Positions 21,712 through 33,552 of a stretch of DNA of 64,000 nt are shown here, one piece after another; position 1 is the first letter of the stretch; each line of letters begins with the position of its first letter. Below the pieces are notes generated by a model. It worked only from the letters and a program-made list of their open reading frames with translations. It ran no database searches and was not told where the DNA came from. Position numbers and translations under genes: made by a program. Source of the DNA: Mesotaenium endlicherianum (lineage: Eukaryota > Streptophyta > Zygnematophyceae > Zygnematales > Mesotaeniaceae); contig WELA01007315.1 of NCBI GenBank assembly GCA_009602735.1, positions 160,502-224,501 of the forward strand, written 5' to 3'.

Positions 21712-22143
21712 CTCCGCAAATGATTATCAATAGGCGGGTCTCACTAGTGGCTTGATCCCTTGTTCCAACTCAATCTTGTGCTTCATAGCTCTCTGTGGAG
21801 GTAATCCGGCAGGTAGCTCATCAAGAAAAACGCACTTGAACTCCTCCAACGGCACTTCAATTTGGGCAGGCATCTCAGCAGGCTTCTTCTTTTGAGCAGT
21901 TGGGCTCTGCTCCTTCTGAGCAAGGGGATCCGACACCACTACTTGCTCCTCCGGCAATGTACATTCGCCAAGGCTATTAGGATTCACGCTTACTCCATCT
22001 GATGACCTGGCCAGGGCCACCAAAACAAGGTACATCTCCTTCACCTGATTCGCCCTGCATAGCTTCGTGAGTTGCAGGCTCGACAGGACACACTTACTTG
22101 TGGTCGTATCTACCTCCACCTGTTTTGCCGTCTCATTCAACCA

Positions 22144-22700
22144 TCACGCCCTTGGAAACTTCACTTGTCCTGTGCTCCAGTGCACTTGGGGGTTGGCTTT
22201 CCTCAGCCATGGTTGGCCCAATGTCACCTCATGGTGACCCAACTCTGCCAGCTCCATAACTTCAGTACTCTGGTGCCCCGCTACTTCCACGTAAAAAGCT
22301 TCCGTAGGTGCACCACACTTGAGTCTCTGCCCATTCAACAATATTGCCTCCTTAGGCTCCTAATGCTTCCGCACAGGGATTTGCCACTTCTTCACAAGCT
22401 TCTTGTGCACAAAATTTGCACTTGCGCCACTGTCGACCATACACTTCGTCTTGTTGCCGTTGACTACTCCTTCCACGATGATAGGCTTGTCAACGTCTCG
22501 CCCTTTGTTTCTCGGCAGGCTCCTGGGGATAACCTCCTTATGAGTTCTTGTCTTCACGCCAGTAGACACCCCACAACGACTTACTAGCGTCCTCCTTTTT
22601 CCTGCTGTTGAGTTTGCTTCGCCTTCACATGACAGTCTCGAGCCAAATGTCCAAGCTTGCCACAATTATAGCAAGCTCCTCTCGGCTTAAAATTATGATG
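22144..22700 (-). pseudogene. Chromovirus C zinc knuckle and protease
   Basis: A CCHC knuckle (CYNCGKLGHLARDC) near 22630-22670 is followed by the protease-like word CMVDSGASANFVHKKLV near 22400-22445, with the D-S-G catalytic triad start. A further segment around 22144-22341 resembles the C-terminal half of the protease (VTLGQPWLRKANPQVHW). Confidence 0.75.
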
Positions 22701-22811
22701 CCTGCGCTGGTACTGAACAAGCCTCAACTCCATAGGTACTGGACCTTGTCCACTCGTGCTTGGCGCTTGAGATCCAAAGTGTCGATATCCTCCAAAGTTG
22801 TGGCTGCCCTA

Positions 22812-23220
22812 CTAACTCTGACTACACTCCACAGCGTCGACCCTTGTTGCCAATGCCATGATTTCTCCAAGACTGGTAGGGTCCTTGAGCGCCACTTCCT
22901 TGGCCACAGTTGGCTTGAGTCCCCTCTTGAACTTGTCCATCATCTTTGACTCATGCATGGATGGACATTGAAGCACCAGCTCGTTGAAGCGTGATACATA
23001 CTCTTGAACGCTTCCTCGTCTACGAAGACGCACCAATAGATCTCGAGCAGTAGCCTCGGGTGCAATAAGTTAAAATTGTCTCTTTAAGCCTTCAAATAGC
23101 TGATCAACAGTAGCAGCAACTCCAGGCAGCTGCTCCTCTCGCTCATACCAAGCTCTTGCACTCTTCTTCAACAAAGTAATCACAAAGGCAAATTGCCTGT
23201 CGAGCGTGATCAAAGGATAC
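22812..23220 (-). pseudogene. Chromovirus C gag, downstream part
   Basis: The minus strand encodes GSVQEYVSRFNELVLQC and MMDKFKRGLKPTVAKEV, the conserved capsid-domain end of Ty3/gypsy gag (retrotransposon gag family). It stops at the LTR of copy B at 23221. Confidence 0.75.
23216..23220. repeat. Target-site duplication of chromovirus B, left copy
   Basis: GATAC lies directly before the LTR of B and is repeated exactly at 32096-32100 after the other LTR, proving a single insertion event. Confidence 0.9.
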
Positions 23221-23993
23221 TGAAATGAATCAACTTACCAAATAGGCGATTAACAATTAATAAAGATCTTTATATCAGCAAGTAATCTTTATGGTATTTC
23301 CGTTAACTAGTTATACGGCAAAGGACAATACACTAGCAGGGAATAATACTCGTTAGTCAAATGCGAGTAAACTAGCTTCAATGATGCAAATCAGTAATCT
23401 CATACATAAGCAAGGTTAGAAGACAGTGCGTATCAATGGCTTCTCGCCTTGGATTCAGAGTTCTCTCAGTAAGCTGTACAAGAGAGTTGGCCTCGTTTCC
23501 GAATGCCGAACTTGAGAGCAATGCCTAGCATATGTACATGGAATGAGTTTACTGTTCAACGGTCAGTGCGATGGCACCGCCTACCCGGGAGTTAACCACG
23601 TTGGTAGGACCTCGGTTAACCAAATCCACCGCCATCTCCCATCATCCCGAATAGCCATCCATCATAGGGATGTCATCTGGCCATTCATCTAGCATATCGT
23701 GCTTAGGTGTATGTCAAGGCAGTTCGCTGCTACCGAGTACGGAAGTCAGATGGCTGTCAAAGAATGGGTCAGCAAGCTGACTTACATGGACTTCAGCCTG
23801 CTGCTTCCGGCTGAGTCATTAAACTGATAAATATGTAAAGTCCAGCAGACTGACTATTAACTAAAGTCCAGCAGACTGGCTATTAACTAAAGTCCAGCAG
23901 ACTGGCTATTAACTAAAGTTCTGCAGGCTGATCTTAATATAACTAATTATATTTAAATAAATATCATATCCACCAATATACTGATTCATTACA
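23221..23993 (-). repeat. 3' LTR of chromovirus B
   Basis: It is 773 bp and on the minus strand runs TGTAATGAATCAG to GATTCATTTCA. It has one more copy than the 5' LTR of a tandem unit of about 25 bp containing AAAGTCCAGCAGACTGGCT (around 23852-23915). Its inner neighbour is the purine tract, seen on plus as ATCCCTCCAACTT. Confidence 0.92.
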
Positions 23994-24105
23994 ATCCCTC
24001 CAACTTAACTTGTTGTCGCCTCGACAACATTATACTGCAGAGTCTTAAATAAAAGAACTGACCCTGACCAGCCTCCCTTACTGACTGCCTCTTCAGCGTG
24101 TCACC

Positions 24106-25806
24106 TTAAGGGGTTGTTCCTGGGGCTTCAGGGTCAGGAGACGGAGATCTGGACCTAGATCTGGACAGCCCTCTAGGTCTGTCAGCTGGCCTTCTAAAGA
24201 ACCCTGTTTGCTCTAAAGTTGGCCCTCGAGGAGAACGGAGGATGGTGGCCTGCTCTTCAACTATTTGGGTGTTGATTCCCACATAGACAGGCATTCCAGT
24301 AGGATGCTGAAATACATTGGCTAGAGGTACATGCCCCTGAGCGGAGGGGGAGGCTGGCATACCTCTGGCCCACCCGCGTGTCCCTCTTCTGGCACCCCTG
24401 TCCTCTGGGGATTTCTGTCTGTGTCTGCTGCCCAGTACCGTCAGATCAGCTTCTTCCCCTGCTTGGGCAGGTGGGCTGGGGGAGCGAGCGCGGGGTCCAG
24501 TTGTCGCCATAACGGGGATCACATTCCACACACCTGATCGTGGTTCTTTAGGAAGTGCCACTGCCTCTCGCTGGGTATCCTGAGTACCTGCTGCTGATGC
24601 TTCTCCTCTGCCTTGTTCTCCTCCCTCATCCTCCTCATCCTCCTCCTCGGAGAGAGTAGGGGTCTCGTCCACTAAGTCGTCCTGCTCCCTAGTAGACATC
24701 GAGTAGTCTACCGACCTCCCTTTCTTAGGGCGTGCTGGAGGTTGCTTGGCCTTCAGCCTACTGATATCTATCCGGCCTGCGTTCTTTGCCCATTTGACAA
24801 AGGCATGCTTTTCCTTAGAGTAGTACTCTCTTCCCCTCCTCCTATGTTCCTTGGTCTCTGCATTCATATTGCTCAGGCATCCATTCAGCCTGGGGTCCCA
24901 AGGGGCAATGTGAGGTGGTAGGATGAGATAGCCGTCTAGGCCATAGTGGAAGTCATCCGGTTGGGCTCGGTCACACTCCTGCTTCTTATTTGTGACGGTC
25001 ATCCACCTCCAGTCTGTTGGCTGCTGGTAGTACTGGGGTCCGTGCTCAGCCTTCCTCAGTTTACACGGGAACCAGTGGGGAGAGAACATCTGCTGTCCTG
25101 CTTCCCTGGCCAAGTACTCCCAGCTCCTTCTCTCAACTTCATTGTAAGCTGGCAGGAGTGTGAGGTAGAATACCGTATCCTTAAAGCTATCGGGCCGCAT
25201 GCTCACCATCCGGATGAGTCTCTGATCTCCCACTATTCCCGGTATGGGGACCGGCTTGTCCTCTGAATCATCTGCGAGATACCGGGCCTGCTCTGCTGTA
25301 TAGCCCACCATCTTAGCATAATCTTCGTAAAGGACCACGCCGGTGTGTGTCTCGATGTACCTGTCCAGTGCTGTAGCTCCTTCCTTCTGTAGCAGTGTTG
25401 TCTGTTCCAGCCTGTTGATCTCCTGGGCTGCCAGCAATGCTTCCTTCAGGTTATCGAAGTTTTGGCCACCCACCACAGTATACCTGTAAGTGGCCAAGCT
25501 CTTCTGTCTGTCCGCTTCAATCTTTTTTCTTTTCTCCTCTTCTGCCGCTGCCGCTTCTTCTTGCTGTTTCTTCTGTCTCTCCTCCTCAGCCTTCCTGAGG
25601 TTTTCCGCTTCCTGATCCTTCTTCCTCTGTGCCTCTTCTGCCGCCTCTTGTTGTTTGCGGACCCTTTCTTGTTCTCTCCTGGTGAGGGACGTCGCCGCCA
25701 GCTCCTTCTGGTATTGCTCCATTGTCCTCCTGGCTTCTTCTGCCTTGCGCTTTCTGTCCTCCTTTTGTGTGGTGGGCGCCATCCTGCACATGTAACCAGG
25801 GCACAA
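24106..25806 (-). CDS. Third ORF of chromovirus B, unknown function
   Basis: This 566-residue frame is the homologue of 2039-3724 with the same layout: an N-terminal charged coiled coil (about residues 10-105), a central tryptophan- and tyrosine-rich domain (about 110-355), an acidic segment EEEDEEDEGGEQ, and an RS-rich tail ending SPSPDPEAPGTTP. No signal peptide or transmembrane helix is seen, so it is not a typical envelope. The two copies differ at scattered residues only, and most differences are in the tail. It starts about 240 bases after the end of pol. An antisense reading of the coiled coil gives a leucine-rich frame that is an artefact of its codon use. Function unknown; an RNA- or chromatin-associated role is a guess from composition. 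Confidence 0.82.
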   Translation of the reverse strand: MCPGYMCRMAPTTQKEDRKRKAEEARRTMEQYQKELAATSLTRREQERVRKQQEAAEEAQRKKDQEAENLRKAEEERQKKQQEEAAAAEEEKRKKIEADRQKSLATYRYTVVGGQNFDNLKEALLAAQEINRLEQTTLLQKEGATALDRYIETHTGVVLYEDYAKMVGYTAEQARYLADDSEDKPVPIPGIVGDQRLIRMVSMRPDSFKDTVFYLTLLPAYNEVERRSWEYLAREAGQQMFSPHWFPCKLRKAEHGPQYYQQPTDWRWMTVTNKKQECDRAQPDDFHYGLDGYLILPPHIAPWDPRLNGCLSNMNAETKEHRRRGREYYSKEKHAFVKWAKNAGRIDISRLKAKQPPARPKKGRSVDYSMSTREQDDLVDETPTLSEEEDEEDEGGEQGRGEASAAGTQDTQREAVALPKEPRSGVWNVIPVMATTGPRARSPSPPAQAGEEADLTVLGSRHRQKSPEDRGARRGTRGWARGMPASPSAQGHVPLANVFQHPTGMPVYVGINTQIVEEQATILRSPRGPTLEQTGFFRRPADRPRGLSRSRSRSPSPDPEAPGTTP

Positions 25807-26049
25807 GTTAGTAGGATATGGACCTTTGTCATAGGGATTGCAGGAAGTATGTTAGTATTTAGTATAGTGGCTTCGCTGCTGTTTACCTTACAGGATGATT
25901 GCTAAAAGTTGACGTAGTTGCGATGCGCTACACATAAACGTATGAGTGTGTTTTTATCGCTCTCGCTCACTAACTGTCATATATTTTCCCCTCCAACTTA
26001 AATGGAGACAGGACCGCCTGTCACCTTCCCGTGTCAACTGAAATGACAG

Positions 26050-29000
26050 TTATGGAGGGACTCCAGCGGCCCGAAGGTGGAACCGTGTCAACGCCCCTTT
26101 GGCATTGGTCAAGTGGTCCTTAAACTCCCAAGTGTCCCCAGAGGCATCGTAACCCTTCCATCGAATGAGGTATTTCATGACATATTTAGACGATCGACGG
26201 ACCGAGCGAGCGTCTAAAATCTCATCGACCTCATATTCCTCAGGGTCGCCGTCCCGGACAGCGGGGACCGGTCCCGGTTGGACAGGGAACCGACCTGTGA
26301 ACAGTGTATCACCTTTGATGTACGGTTCCAGGAAGGAGACATTAAAGACCGGGTGCCCCTTGTATTCAGCTGACATGTTCAGTTTGTAAGCATTCTGACC
26401 GACACGACGGACCACCGAATATGGACCGACCCAGACAGGGCCAAGCTTTTTCTTGACCACACCAGGGAGGTACAGGTGCTGAGAATGCAGTTTGACTAAA
26501 TCCCCCTTGGAAAATGTCAGTTCCCGACGGTGTTGATTAGCGTATTTTTGTTGGTTTTCTTGGGCCGTGTGCAAGTTTCGTTGGACTTCTGACAGGGTGT
26601 CAGCAAACTCCTGAGTTAACTGGAGGGAGACCGGGTTGTCAATCCCTTCAGGGTGAGTTAAAGATTCCCCTAGCACATCTAGAGGAGACTTAGGGACTCT
26701 ACCCAGGCTGAGTTCAAAAGGAGTTTTGCCCGTTGACGCGTGCACCGCACTGTTGACCGCAAACTGAATTTGAGGCAACAGGTCATCCCAATTATCTTGT
26801 TTTTGGTTAATATATGCTCTCAGCACCTCCTGCAGAACTCGGTTAGTTCTTTCAGTCTGCCCATCAGTCTGAGGGTGGTTTGCTGTGCTGAGCAGCTGTT
26901 TGACTCCCATTAACCCCATTAAAGCTCTCCAGAACTTAGAGGTGAATTTTGAGTCTCTGTCTGAGATGATATTAGAAGGGAGCCCATGTTGGCATACTAC
27001 ATGGTTGTAAAACTGTCTCGCTGTTTCGAGTGCAGTCACTTTGACAGTGGTGGGGATAAAATTGACCATTTTTGCTAGTTTATCCACGACTACCAGTAGT
27101 GAATTATGCCCGTTGGCAGTTCTTGGTAGTGAGACCACCCAGTCCATGGATATAGTTTCCCAGCGTCCCGCTGGGATGGGTAGCGGTTGCAAGAGACCTC
27201 CGGGTGGTGTGTGTCGAGACTTATTTCTCTGGCACTGGTCACAGGACTTGACATATTTCAAGACCTCCCGGGGTAACCCCTCCCAATGATAATGTTTTGC
27301 CAGTTTGCCAACAGTTTTGGCCTGCCCCAAATGTCCACCCAGGAGACTGTCATGAGCTTGACTCAGTAAGAGAGACCTTATTTCCAAATTATTAGGAATG
27401 ACCAGCTTCAGCCTCCCTGAAGTGGTTTCAGTCACCCAGACCCCTCCCTTGAGCTTATATCCGAGTGCAGTAGCACGACACACACCAGTAGTGGGGCTGG
27501 GCTCAAATGTTGGGTCAGAAAGGTAGGCTTTCCTAAGTTGTTCAAGGAAGGACTTTTTCACCTTTAGTGAAGTGAGTGCACTAAGGACTTTAACTACAGT
27601 ATGCTGACTAAAGTTCCTTTCTTGCAAGTCAGGTCTTCTAGAGAGTGCATCAGCAGGATTCAACTTCCCTGGTTTGTAGTCGATTTGGACTTGGAACTGC
27701 TCCAGCATCTGGCTCCAGCGGTTCTCCCTCCTCGACAGCTTGGACTTCTTCTGAAAGTGGGTCAGAGCTAGATGATCTGTAATCACCTTAAAAGCTTTAC
27801 CATGTAAGTATGCTCTCCACTGTTTGAGTACATGAATGATAGCTAGCAGCTCTTTATCATGCACTGAGTAATTAATCTCCGCTGGATTAAATTTCATAGA
27901 CTCATACAACACAGGATGCCACTCCTGCCGTACCTTACCATCCTTTGTGGTTTTGTCAGCAGGCTGCAACAAAATAGCACCCATGGCAAAATCAGAGGCA
28001 TCAGTAACCACCTGCACCGGTTTGCTGGGGTCATACACGGCTAGCACTGGGGCAGAACAAAGGGCATCTTTAAGGGTCTGGAAGGCAGCCTGCTGCTCTT
28101 CCCCCCACACATACCCGATGTCTTTCTTAGTAAGGTCAGTCAGTTTACTGGCCTTTGTGGAATAATTCTCAATAAATCTCCTATAGTAGTTAGCCAACCC
28201 GAGGAAGGATCTAACTTCAGAGACAGACTGTGGTACTGGCCAGTCCCTTATGGTCTGGACTTTCTTAGGATCCACACTGATGCCCTCTTTACTGACAACG
28301 TGGCCTAAGAATTCAATACTTTCCTTAAAGAAATCACACTTGCTCATTTTAGCATACAAGTGATTTTTCCGCAGAGTGTCCAGCACTTTCTTTAAGTGTT
28401 CAGTGTGCTGAGCTTCATCTTTAGAGAAAATTAAAATATCATCCAGGAAAACTTGCACAAACTTATCCAAATAAGGTCTGAAAATGTCATTCATAGCACC
28501 CATAAAGGTAGCAGGAGCATTAGTCAATCCAAATGGCATCACGTTGAACTCATAGTGTCCATAACGTGTGCGGAAAGCAGTCTTGTGTTCATCCCCCTCA
28601 GCAATTCTGATTTGATGATAACCACTCTTGAGATCTATCTTACTGAACACCTTAGCGCCAGACAGGGTATCAAGCAAGTCCTCGATTCTGGGTAAAGCAT
28701 ACTTGTTCTTTATCGTAATTCTGTTTAGAGCCCTATAATCTACACACATCCGCATACTGCCATCCTTTTTCTTAACAAATAGGATGGGTGCGCCGTAAGG
28801 TGGTTTACTGGAAGTAGTATAACCATTTTCCTCAAGCTCTGCAATCTGTGTTTTCAACTCCTTGCTCTCCACATAAGACAAGCCATAAGTGCGTTGCCAA
28901 GGTGGCTGACTCCCAGGTAATAGATCAATCCTATGATCTACTTCCCTCTTAGGGGGTAGTCCTGGAGGCATATTAAATACATCAGTGTACTGAGCAACAA

Positions 29001-29766
29001 TTTTTGCAGCAGTAGGGTGCTCCGGAGGGCTTACCTTTTTCTCAACCACTTCTTCAGGTTGAGGAGGTACCTCTCTTAGCAGCAGACAGAACATTCTGTC
29101 TTCCTTCTGGTTCCAGCTTTTGACGAACTCCATTGCATTCAGCAACTTGCATCCTTCTGGAAGCCTCTTCTTTTCCTTCATTTGCCATCCACACAGGACA
29201 AGAGGAAGAGCACTGGTGGGTGCCAAGTCAGTCTGCCCATCACTGGCTCCTCTCACTTTAACTGTACCTCTGCTCCAACACACTTCAGCTTGATGTCTAT
29301 TAAGCCAGGACCTGCCTAGCACGAGATCATAAAAGCCAGTGTTGAGTACCTCAAATGTAAGCGTTTCAGTTAGAACTGCAATGCCAGAACCTAACTGGAC
29401 CTCAATAGGCTTGGTTATAACTCCTCCCGGGATACTTGAGGCATCTCCAAGGAATATTTTTCTATTCCCTTGGGTGACAGTAGGCAGCCTTAGCCGCTTA
29501 ACTAAGTCCTTGTGGATAAAAGTATGTGACGCCCCTCCGTCAACAAATGCCCTCACCTTCCTACCTGCAATCATGCAATGCAGTAGGATAGGGGGGACTG
29601 TCTTTTCCTGACTTTCGCATTGTTCTCCTGACGTAGCAAAGAAATGTTGGACATCAGGTGGAACAAGAGCATCCAGAGTGTGCACTCTCTGGACGTCTAT
29701 ATTGCTGATGGTCTCCTTTATCTGGTTGTCAGGCATGCATAGTGAATCCAGTTCAGCAGGACCCAT
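26050..29766 (-). CDS. Pol polyprotein of chromovirus B
   Basis: One 1238-residue frame holds the complete Ty3/gypsy pol. Domains in order are protease ([14 protein letters not shown] near 76), reverse transcriptase (about 300-500; [17 protein letters not shown] and [16 protein letters not shown] with the catalytic DD), RNase H (about 560-690; [16 protein letters not shown] and [16 protein letters not shown]), zinc-binding integrase head (about 800-860), integrase DDE core (about 875-1020; [26 protein letters not shown]) and a C-terminal chromodomain (about 1160-1215; [11 protein letters not shown] and YLIRWKGYD). The start used is the first ATG of the frame; the true junction with gag may be upstream, by the frameshift or read-through common in this family. 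Enzyme roles are reverse transcription in the particle and integration in the nucleus. Confidence 0.95.
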   Translation of the reverse strand: MGPAELDSLCMPDNQIKETISNIDVQRVHTLDALVPPDVQHFFATSGEQCESQEKTVPPILLHCMIAGRKVRAFVDGGASHTFIHKDLVKRLRLPTVTQGNRKIFLGDASSIPGGVITKPIEVQLGSGIAVLTETLTFEVLNTGFYDLVLGRSWLNRHQAEVCWSRGTVKVRGASDGQTDLAPTSALPLVLCGWQMKEKKRLPEGCKLLNAMEFVKSWNQKEDRMFCLLLREVPPQPEEVVEKKVSPPEHPTAAKIVAQYTDVFNMPPGLPPKREVDHRIDLLPGSQPPWQRTYGLSYVESKELKTQIAELEENGYTTSSKPPYGAPILFVKKKDGSMRMCVDYRALNRITIKNKYALPRIEDLLDTLSGAKVFSKIDLKSGYHQIRIAEGDEHKTAFRTRYGHYEFNVMPFGLTNAPATFMGAMNDIFRPYLDKFVQVFLDDILIFSKDEAQHTEHLKKVLDTLRKNHLYAKMSKCDFFKESIEFLGHVVSKEGISVDPKKVQTIRDWPVPQSVSEVRSFLGLANYYRRFIENYSTKASKLTDLTKKDIGYVWGEEQQAAFQTLKDALCSAPVLAVYDPSKPVQVVTDASDFAMGAILLQPADKTTKDGKVRQEWHPVLYESMKFNPAEINYSVHDKELLAIIHVLKQWRAYLHGKAFKVITDHLALTHFQKKSKLSRRENRWSQMLEQFQVQIDYKPGKLNPADALSRRPDLQERNFSQHTVVKVLSALTSLKVKKSFLEQLRKAYLSDPTFEPSPTTGVCRATALGYKLKGGVWVTETTSGRLKLVIPNNLEIRSLLLSQAHDSLLGGHLGQAKTVGKLAKHYHWEGLPREVLKYVKSCDQCQRNKSRHTPPGGLLQPLPIPAGRWETISMDWVVSLPRTANGHNSLLVVVDKLAKMVNFIPTTVKVTALETARQFYNHVVCQHGLPSNIISDRDSKFTSKFWRALMGLMGVKQLLSTANHPQTDGQTERTNRVLQEVLRAYINQKQDNWDDLLPQIQFAVNSAVHASTGKTPFELSLGRVPKSPLDVLGESLTHPEGIDNPVSLQLTQEFADTLSEVQRNLHTAQENQQKYANQHRRELTFSKGDLVKLHSQHLYLPGVVKKKLGPVWVGPYSVVRRVGQNAYKLNMSAEYKGHPVFNVSFLEPYIKGDTLFTGRFPVQPGPVPAVRDGDPEEYEVDEILDARSVRRSSKYVMKYLIRWKGYDASGDTWEFKDHLTNAKGALTRFHLRAAGVPP

Positions 29767-29834
29767 AATACCTGCTACGAGGGCAGCTAGTGACGACTCA
29801 CTATCTCTAGCATCCTCACAGTCAGTAGACTGGA

Positions 29835-31313
29835 TTACTGACTGTTGCTGTCTTTTAAAGGCTGGTCTTTTCTCTCGACCTTAGGCAGGTGCTTGACCGG
29901 ACACTGTTCTCTGTAGTGGCCTTTCTGCTGACAATGGTAGCAAGCAGATTTTGCTGAGGCTGGTCTCGGTTTAGTCCTACCACCACCCCGTCCATAGCCA
30001 CCTCGAGAGGGACTACCTCTACCTCTAGACTGAATAGCATTGTACTCATACTCATATTCATCACCCTGATTATCCTCAGCCTGGTCTCCTTCAACTGCAT
30101 TGTAGGAACCGTGGGACTTTTTGACAATCTTAGACACCAAAGCGTTACTCTGGCGCTTGTGATTGAACTGCTGCTGATCCCAGGCGTCAGCATCCTGGAT
30201 CAAGTCAGCCAGTTTCTCATACTTTTTCTCAGCAAAATGACCAGAGACCTCGGATTTCAAGCCATACCTGAAGTATGCTATCCTATACCGTTCTGGCAAA
30301 TCAGGCTGCTTCATCATGTTCTCTTGGAACTTTTGAGCAAACTCAGCAACTGAAGTGGTCTGCTTCAGTGTCAGGGAGATCATCGCATAGATAGCTTTCT
30401 CCTGCTGGTTGATGACATCAAACTTCTCATGCAACTTCTCGACAAACTCTACCCACGTAGGGTCACCGAGTTGCCGAGCCTTACGCTCTTCCTTCCAGTA
30501 AAGCCACCAGTCTGCGGCACTGCCTTTCAGTAGCGCACCGGTGTGCCTGACCTTCTCGTAATCTTGCAGTTCTGGGTAGTTCTCCAGCCACTGCTCAACA
30601 TCCGCGAGAAACTTGATCAGGTAATATTTTCTGTTTCCCTCAGGATCATAGTCCTGGGGAGGTTTCGGCTTGGGCTTACTAGGCCCTCGGCCACCACCAC
30701 TAGTGGTGTGAGACCCCAGTTGGTCTCTGTCCCGGAGTAGGGACATTATGATTCTTTTGTCCTCCTGCTGGGACTGATACATGGTCGCCATTTGCGACTG
30801 CATCTGAACGAACAATGCTCCCAAGTCTACATTTTGGGGTGGTAGATTAGCAAATGCAGCAGCAGCATTGGCATCTACTCGCTGAGTAGTGTCCTCAACA
30901 ATCCCTCTCGCTCCTGCAGCAGCAATTCCTGCCGCATTCAGCCGGTCACGTATTTGACCTAGGGGTACATTGAGTTGTACGGCAGGAGGTGGGTTCAGAA
31001 CATTGGCCCTTGATGCCATAAGTTCTTCAACAGTGCGCTCGTCAGCTGGCTGTCCTTCCCTCCTTTGTATATCTTCAGCGGCCTTTGCTACTTGTTCAGC
31101 TTCTAGTCTGGCTATCTCCTCCTCAGCTTGCTGAGCTGCGACTGAGGCAATAGCAGCTGCCTCATCTGCAGCCTCCCTAGCTGCAGTATCCGCTACTGCT
31201 TCCGAATAGGTACGGTTTCCCGCTACATGGCTTTCCGCCTGGTTTTCGACATTCTCGTTATCCTGGTTCTCCATGTCTCGGGAGTTGCTAGTTTGAGACC
31301 TTGTCCTTACCAT
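29835..31313 (-). CDS. Gag of chromovirus B
   Basis: This 492-residue frame starts [10 protein letters not shown] soon after the primer site. Residues 30-110 are alanine- and glutamate-rich and helix-prone. Residues about 210-385 form the capsid-like retrotransposon gag domain ([47 protein letters not shown]). A glycine/arginine-rich stretch ([18 protein letters not shown]) precedes one CCHC zinc knuckle, [14 protein letters not shown] (about 456-469). It would assemble the cytoplasmic particle and bind RNA. It ends 68 bases before the first ATG of pol, in another frame. Confidence 0.93.
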   Translation of the reverse strand: MVRTRSQTSNSRDMENQDNENVENQAESHVAGNRTYSEAVADTAAREAADEAAAIASVAAQQAEEEIARLEAEQVAKAAEDIQRREGQPADERTVEELMASRANVLNPPPAVQLNVPLGQIRDRLNAAGIAAAGARGIVEDTTQRVDANAAAAFANLPPQNVDLGALFVQMQSQMATMYQSQQEDKRIIMSLLRDRDQLGSHTTSGGGRGPSKPKPKPPQDYDPEGNRKYYLIKFLADVEQWLENYPELQDYEKVRHTGALLKGSAADWWLYWKEERKARQLGDPTWVEFVEKLHEKFDVINQQEKAIYAMISLTLKQTTSVAEFAQKFQENMMKQPDLPERYRIAYFRYGLKSEVSGHFAEKKYEKLADLIQDADAWDQQQFNHKRQSNALVSKIVKKSHGSYNAVEGDQAEDNQGDEYEYEYNAIQSRGRGSPSRGGYGRGGGRTKPRPASAKSACYHCQQKGHYREQCPVKHLPKVERKDQPLKDSNSQ

Positions 31314-31332
31314 ACAAAGAAGACTGTGATAA

Positions 31333-31346
31333 CTGCTCCGATACCA
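31333..31346 (-). promoter_or_regulatory. Primer-binding site of chromovirus B
   Basis: Directly inside the 5' LTR the minus strand reads TGGTATCGGAGCAG, close to the plant-type initiator tRNA-Met complement TGGTATCAGAGC. This is the start point for minus-strand synthesis. Confidence 0.85.
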
Positions 31347-31347
31347 C

Positions 31348-32095
31348 TGAAATGAATCGACTTACCAAATAGGCGATTAACAATTAATAAAGATCTTTAT
31401 ATCAGCAAGTAATCTTTATGGTAATTTCCGTTAACTGGTTAAACGGCAAAGGACAATACACTAGCAGTGAATAATACTCGTAAGTCAAATGCGAGTAAAC
31501 TAGCATCAATAATGCAAATCAGTAAACTCATACATAAGCAAGGTTAGAAGACAGTGCGTATCAATGGCTTCTCGCCTTGGATTCAGATCTCTCTCAGTAA
31601 GCTGTACAAGAGAGTTGGCCTCGTTTCCGAATGCCGAACTCGAGAGCAATGCCTAGCATATGTACATGGAATGAGTTTACTGTTCAACGGTCAGTGCGAT
31701 GGCACCGCCTACCCGGGAGTTAACCACGTTGATAGGACCTCGGTTAACCAAATCCACCGCCATCTCCCATCATCCCGAATAGCCATCCATCATAGGGATG
31801 TCATCTGGCCATTCATCTAGCATATCATGCTTAGGTGTATGTCAAGGCGGTTCGCTGCTACCGAGTACGAAAGTCAGATGGCTGTCAAAGAATGGGTCAG
31901 CAAGCTGACTTACATGGACTTCAGCCTGCTGCTTCCGGCTGAGTCATTAAAATGATAATTATGTAAAGTCCAGCAGACTGACTATTAACTAAAGTCCAGC
32001 AGACTGGCTATTAACTAAAGTTCAGCAGGCTGATCTTAATATAACTAATTATATTTAAATGAATATCATATCCACCAATATACTGATTCATTACA
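31348..32095 (-). repeat. 5' LTR of chromovirus B
   Basis: It is 748 bp with TG...CA ends on the minus strand and matches 23221-23993. It would carry the promoter; no TATA box is claimed. Confidence 0.92.
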
Positions 32096-32100
32096 GATAC
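32096..32100. repeat. Target-site duplication of chromovirus B, right copy
   Basis: GATAC follows the LTR end and equals 23216-23220. Confidence 0.9.
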
Positions 32101-32156
32101 TCCATGAACTTGTTTACTCCAAAAATCCATTGATGAACAGGCGGCAATCCACGCTC

Positions 32157-32492
32157 TTAAGTATACACTTCAGGCTTAGGCGCACGCACTCTCGATGCGG
32201 GTGGAAAAACTGGTTGCACCACTGGGTTAACATGAATGGGTGGTGCAACGGGTGCAGGTGCCGAACTCGTTGAAGCGGCATTCCCAACAACAACGTGCAC
32301 CATTCTCTCCACCTTTGCGCGCATATTTTGTTGAAATTGGACGTAGAATTCTCCTCCAATTGCATTCGCCACTTGCCTTAGCATCGCCTGCATTTCTTGT
32401 TGCTCTCTGGTCATCGTTGGTGCTGCCTGCTGCCCCGCCTGCTCAACATACTCGACATGTTCGCCTCCTCCAGCTGCCGGCTGCGACTCCAT
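32157..32492 (-). pseudogene. Chromovirus C gag, N-terminal part
   Basis: The minus-strand frame starts MESQPAAGGGEHVEYVEQ and is alanine/valine/proline rich, ending PPASRVRAPKPEVYT, which is like the region just before the capsid domain in plant Ty3/gypsy gag. It begins about 40 bases inside the 5' LTR and primer site of C and lies on the other side of B from the rest of gag. Confidence 0.75.
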
Positions 32493-32515
32493 AATATAAT
32501 ATGCAAACTAGCCCA

Positions 32516-32527
32516 GCTCCAATACTA
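32516..32527 (-). promoter_or_regulatory. Primer-binding site of chromovirus C
   Basis: The minus strand just inside the LTR reads TAGTATTGGAGC, which matches 9 of 12 bases of the tRNA-iMet-type site TGGTATCAGAGC. Confidence 0.6.
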
Positions 32528-32529
32528 GA

Positions 32530-33284
32530 TGAAAGGGGCAGAGTGCCCTAGTGGAAGCGTAGTGACTCACGAGGGAAAGAACTAGTTGCCATGATACTAA
32601 AGAGTGTAGCGGCATTTCACTAAGAAAACTTAGGAAAATCACTCAACATTTTGAGTAGCAAGAAACTGCTCACAAATGATGTAGGATAAAAGGCCTTGTC
32701 ATTACAAACGCGTAAAAATTTACAGTAGTGAAAGTTGATAAGAAATGAAGTAGTTATGCCTATTTGCAGTTTTCTGACCTAAGTCCTCCTCTTCAGACGG
32801 GAGGGCCGCTTAGCAACGGATTTCTTTGAGTGCTTGTCAAATCGTCCCTTCCAAAATATTTGTGAGAAAGCCAAATCAGTCTCATTTGACGTGTCGGGTT
32901 GATTTGACGTCCACATGCATGCATCGGAATATCTAGAATGTACTAACTTAGACGCGCTAGGCTAACCCGAAACTTCTAGGTGAATCGACCTAGTCAGCAC
33001 TCCGCGTCAGCCGAACTTACGTGAAGGTTCGAATTCACTCTAACGGCCCAGATCGCTCGACGCTGTTGGTCAATCCAACGGTCGCGCTCACCACAAATTA
33101 AGGACAGTAGTGAACCGACCTCAAAACTAATTAAACTTTGGAAACTCATAACTCTCTCAATACTTAACCAAATTTGATGAATCTTATATCAAAATGACCA
33201 TAAAAAAGCAATCTACAATTCTATGCAACTTAAACGTACTTTCATTGAACTCAAAAATGCACTTTATAAACCTATGACCTTACA
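32530..33284 (-). repeat. 5' LTR of chromovirus C
   Basis: It is about 755 bp and matches 18292-19060. Its outer end abuts element D gag sequence and the 5-bp near-duplication AGCAG. Confidence 0.88.
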
Positions 33285-33552
33285 AGCAGGGGTCATTCGT
33301 CGTGGCGGCTATGGAAATGCAGCCATGCGTAGCTGCGCGCTGTTGCGTCTGCTGGGGCAACTGAGAGCGCTGAGGCTGCTGTTGCTGCTGCTAGGGTTGG
33401 CGCACAAGCGTCGTGTGCTTCGTAGAAGATGGCAACATCAAGGCCTCCTGGCGCACGCCCGTAGATGCCTGGCCCACACGGTCGCTAATGTTGCTCCGTG
33501 TGGCGGCCAAGCTCTACTTCTCAACGGAGGTATAGGCCAGCTTCAGCGAATA

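Larger units (their letters stand above)
23221..32095 (-). mobile_element. Ty3/gypsy chromovirus B, apparently whole
   Basis: B is a complete-looking 8.9-kb element on the minus strand: 5' LTR 31348-32095, primer site, gag 29835-31313, pol 26050-29766, third ORF 24106-25806, purine tract and 3' LTR 23221-23993. It is flanked by the perfect 5-bp duplication GATAC. All three coding frames are open as seen here, so it looks whole. The LTRs differ by roughly 2-3% by eye plus one extra tandem unit, making B the youngest layer of the nest. It is the reference copy for element A. Confidence 0.95.
18292..33284 (-). mobile_element. Ty3/gypsy chromovirus C, inserted in D and split by B
   Basis: LTRs at 18292-19060 and 32530-33284 face each other across an internal region with gag, CCHC knuckle, protease, RT, RNase H, integrase and chromodomain on the minus strand. 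The bases just outside are AACAG (18287-18291) and AGCAG (33285-33289), a 5-bp duplication with one difference. The two LTRs differ by roughly 8-10% by eye, so C is markedly older than B. The element is broken, with several breaks apart from the insertion of B. Confidence 0.88.
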
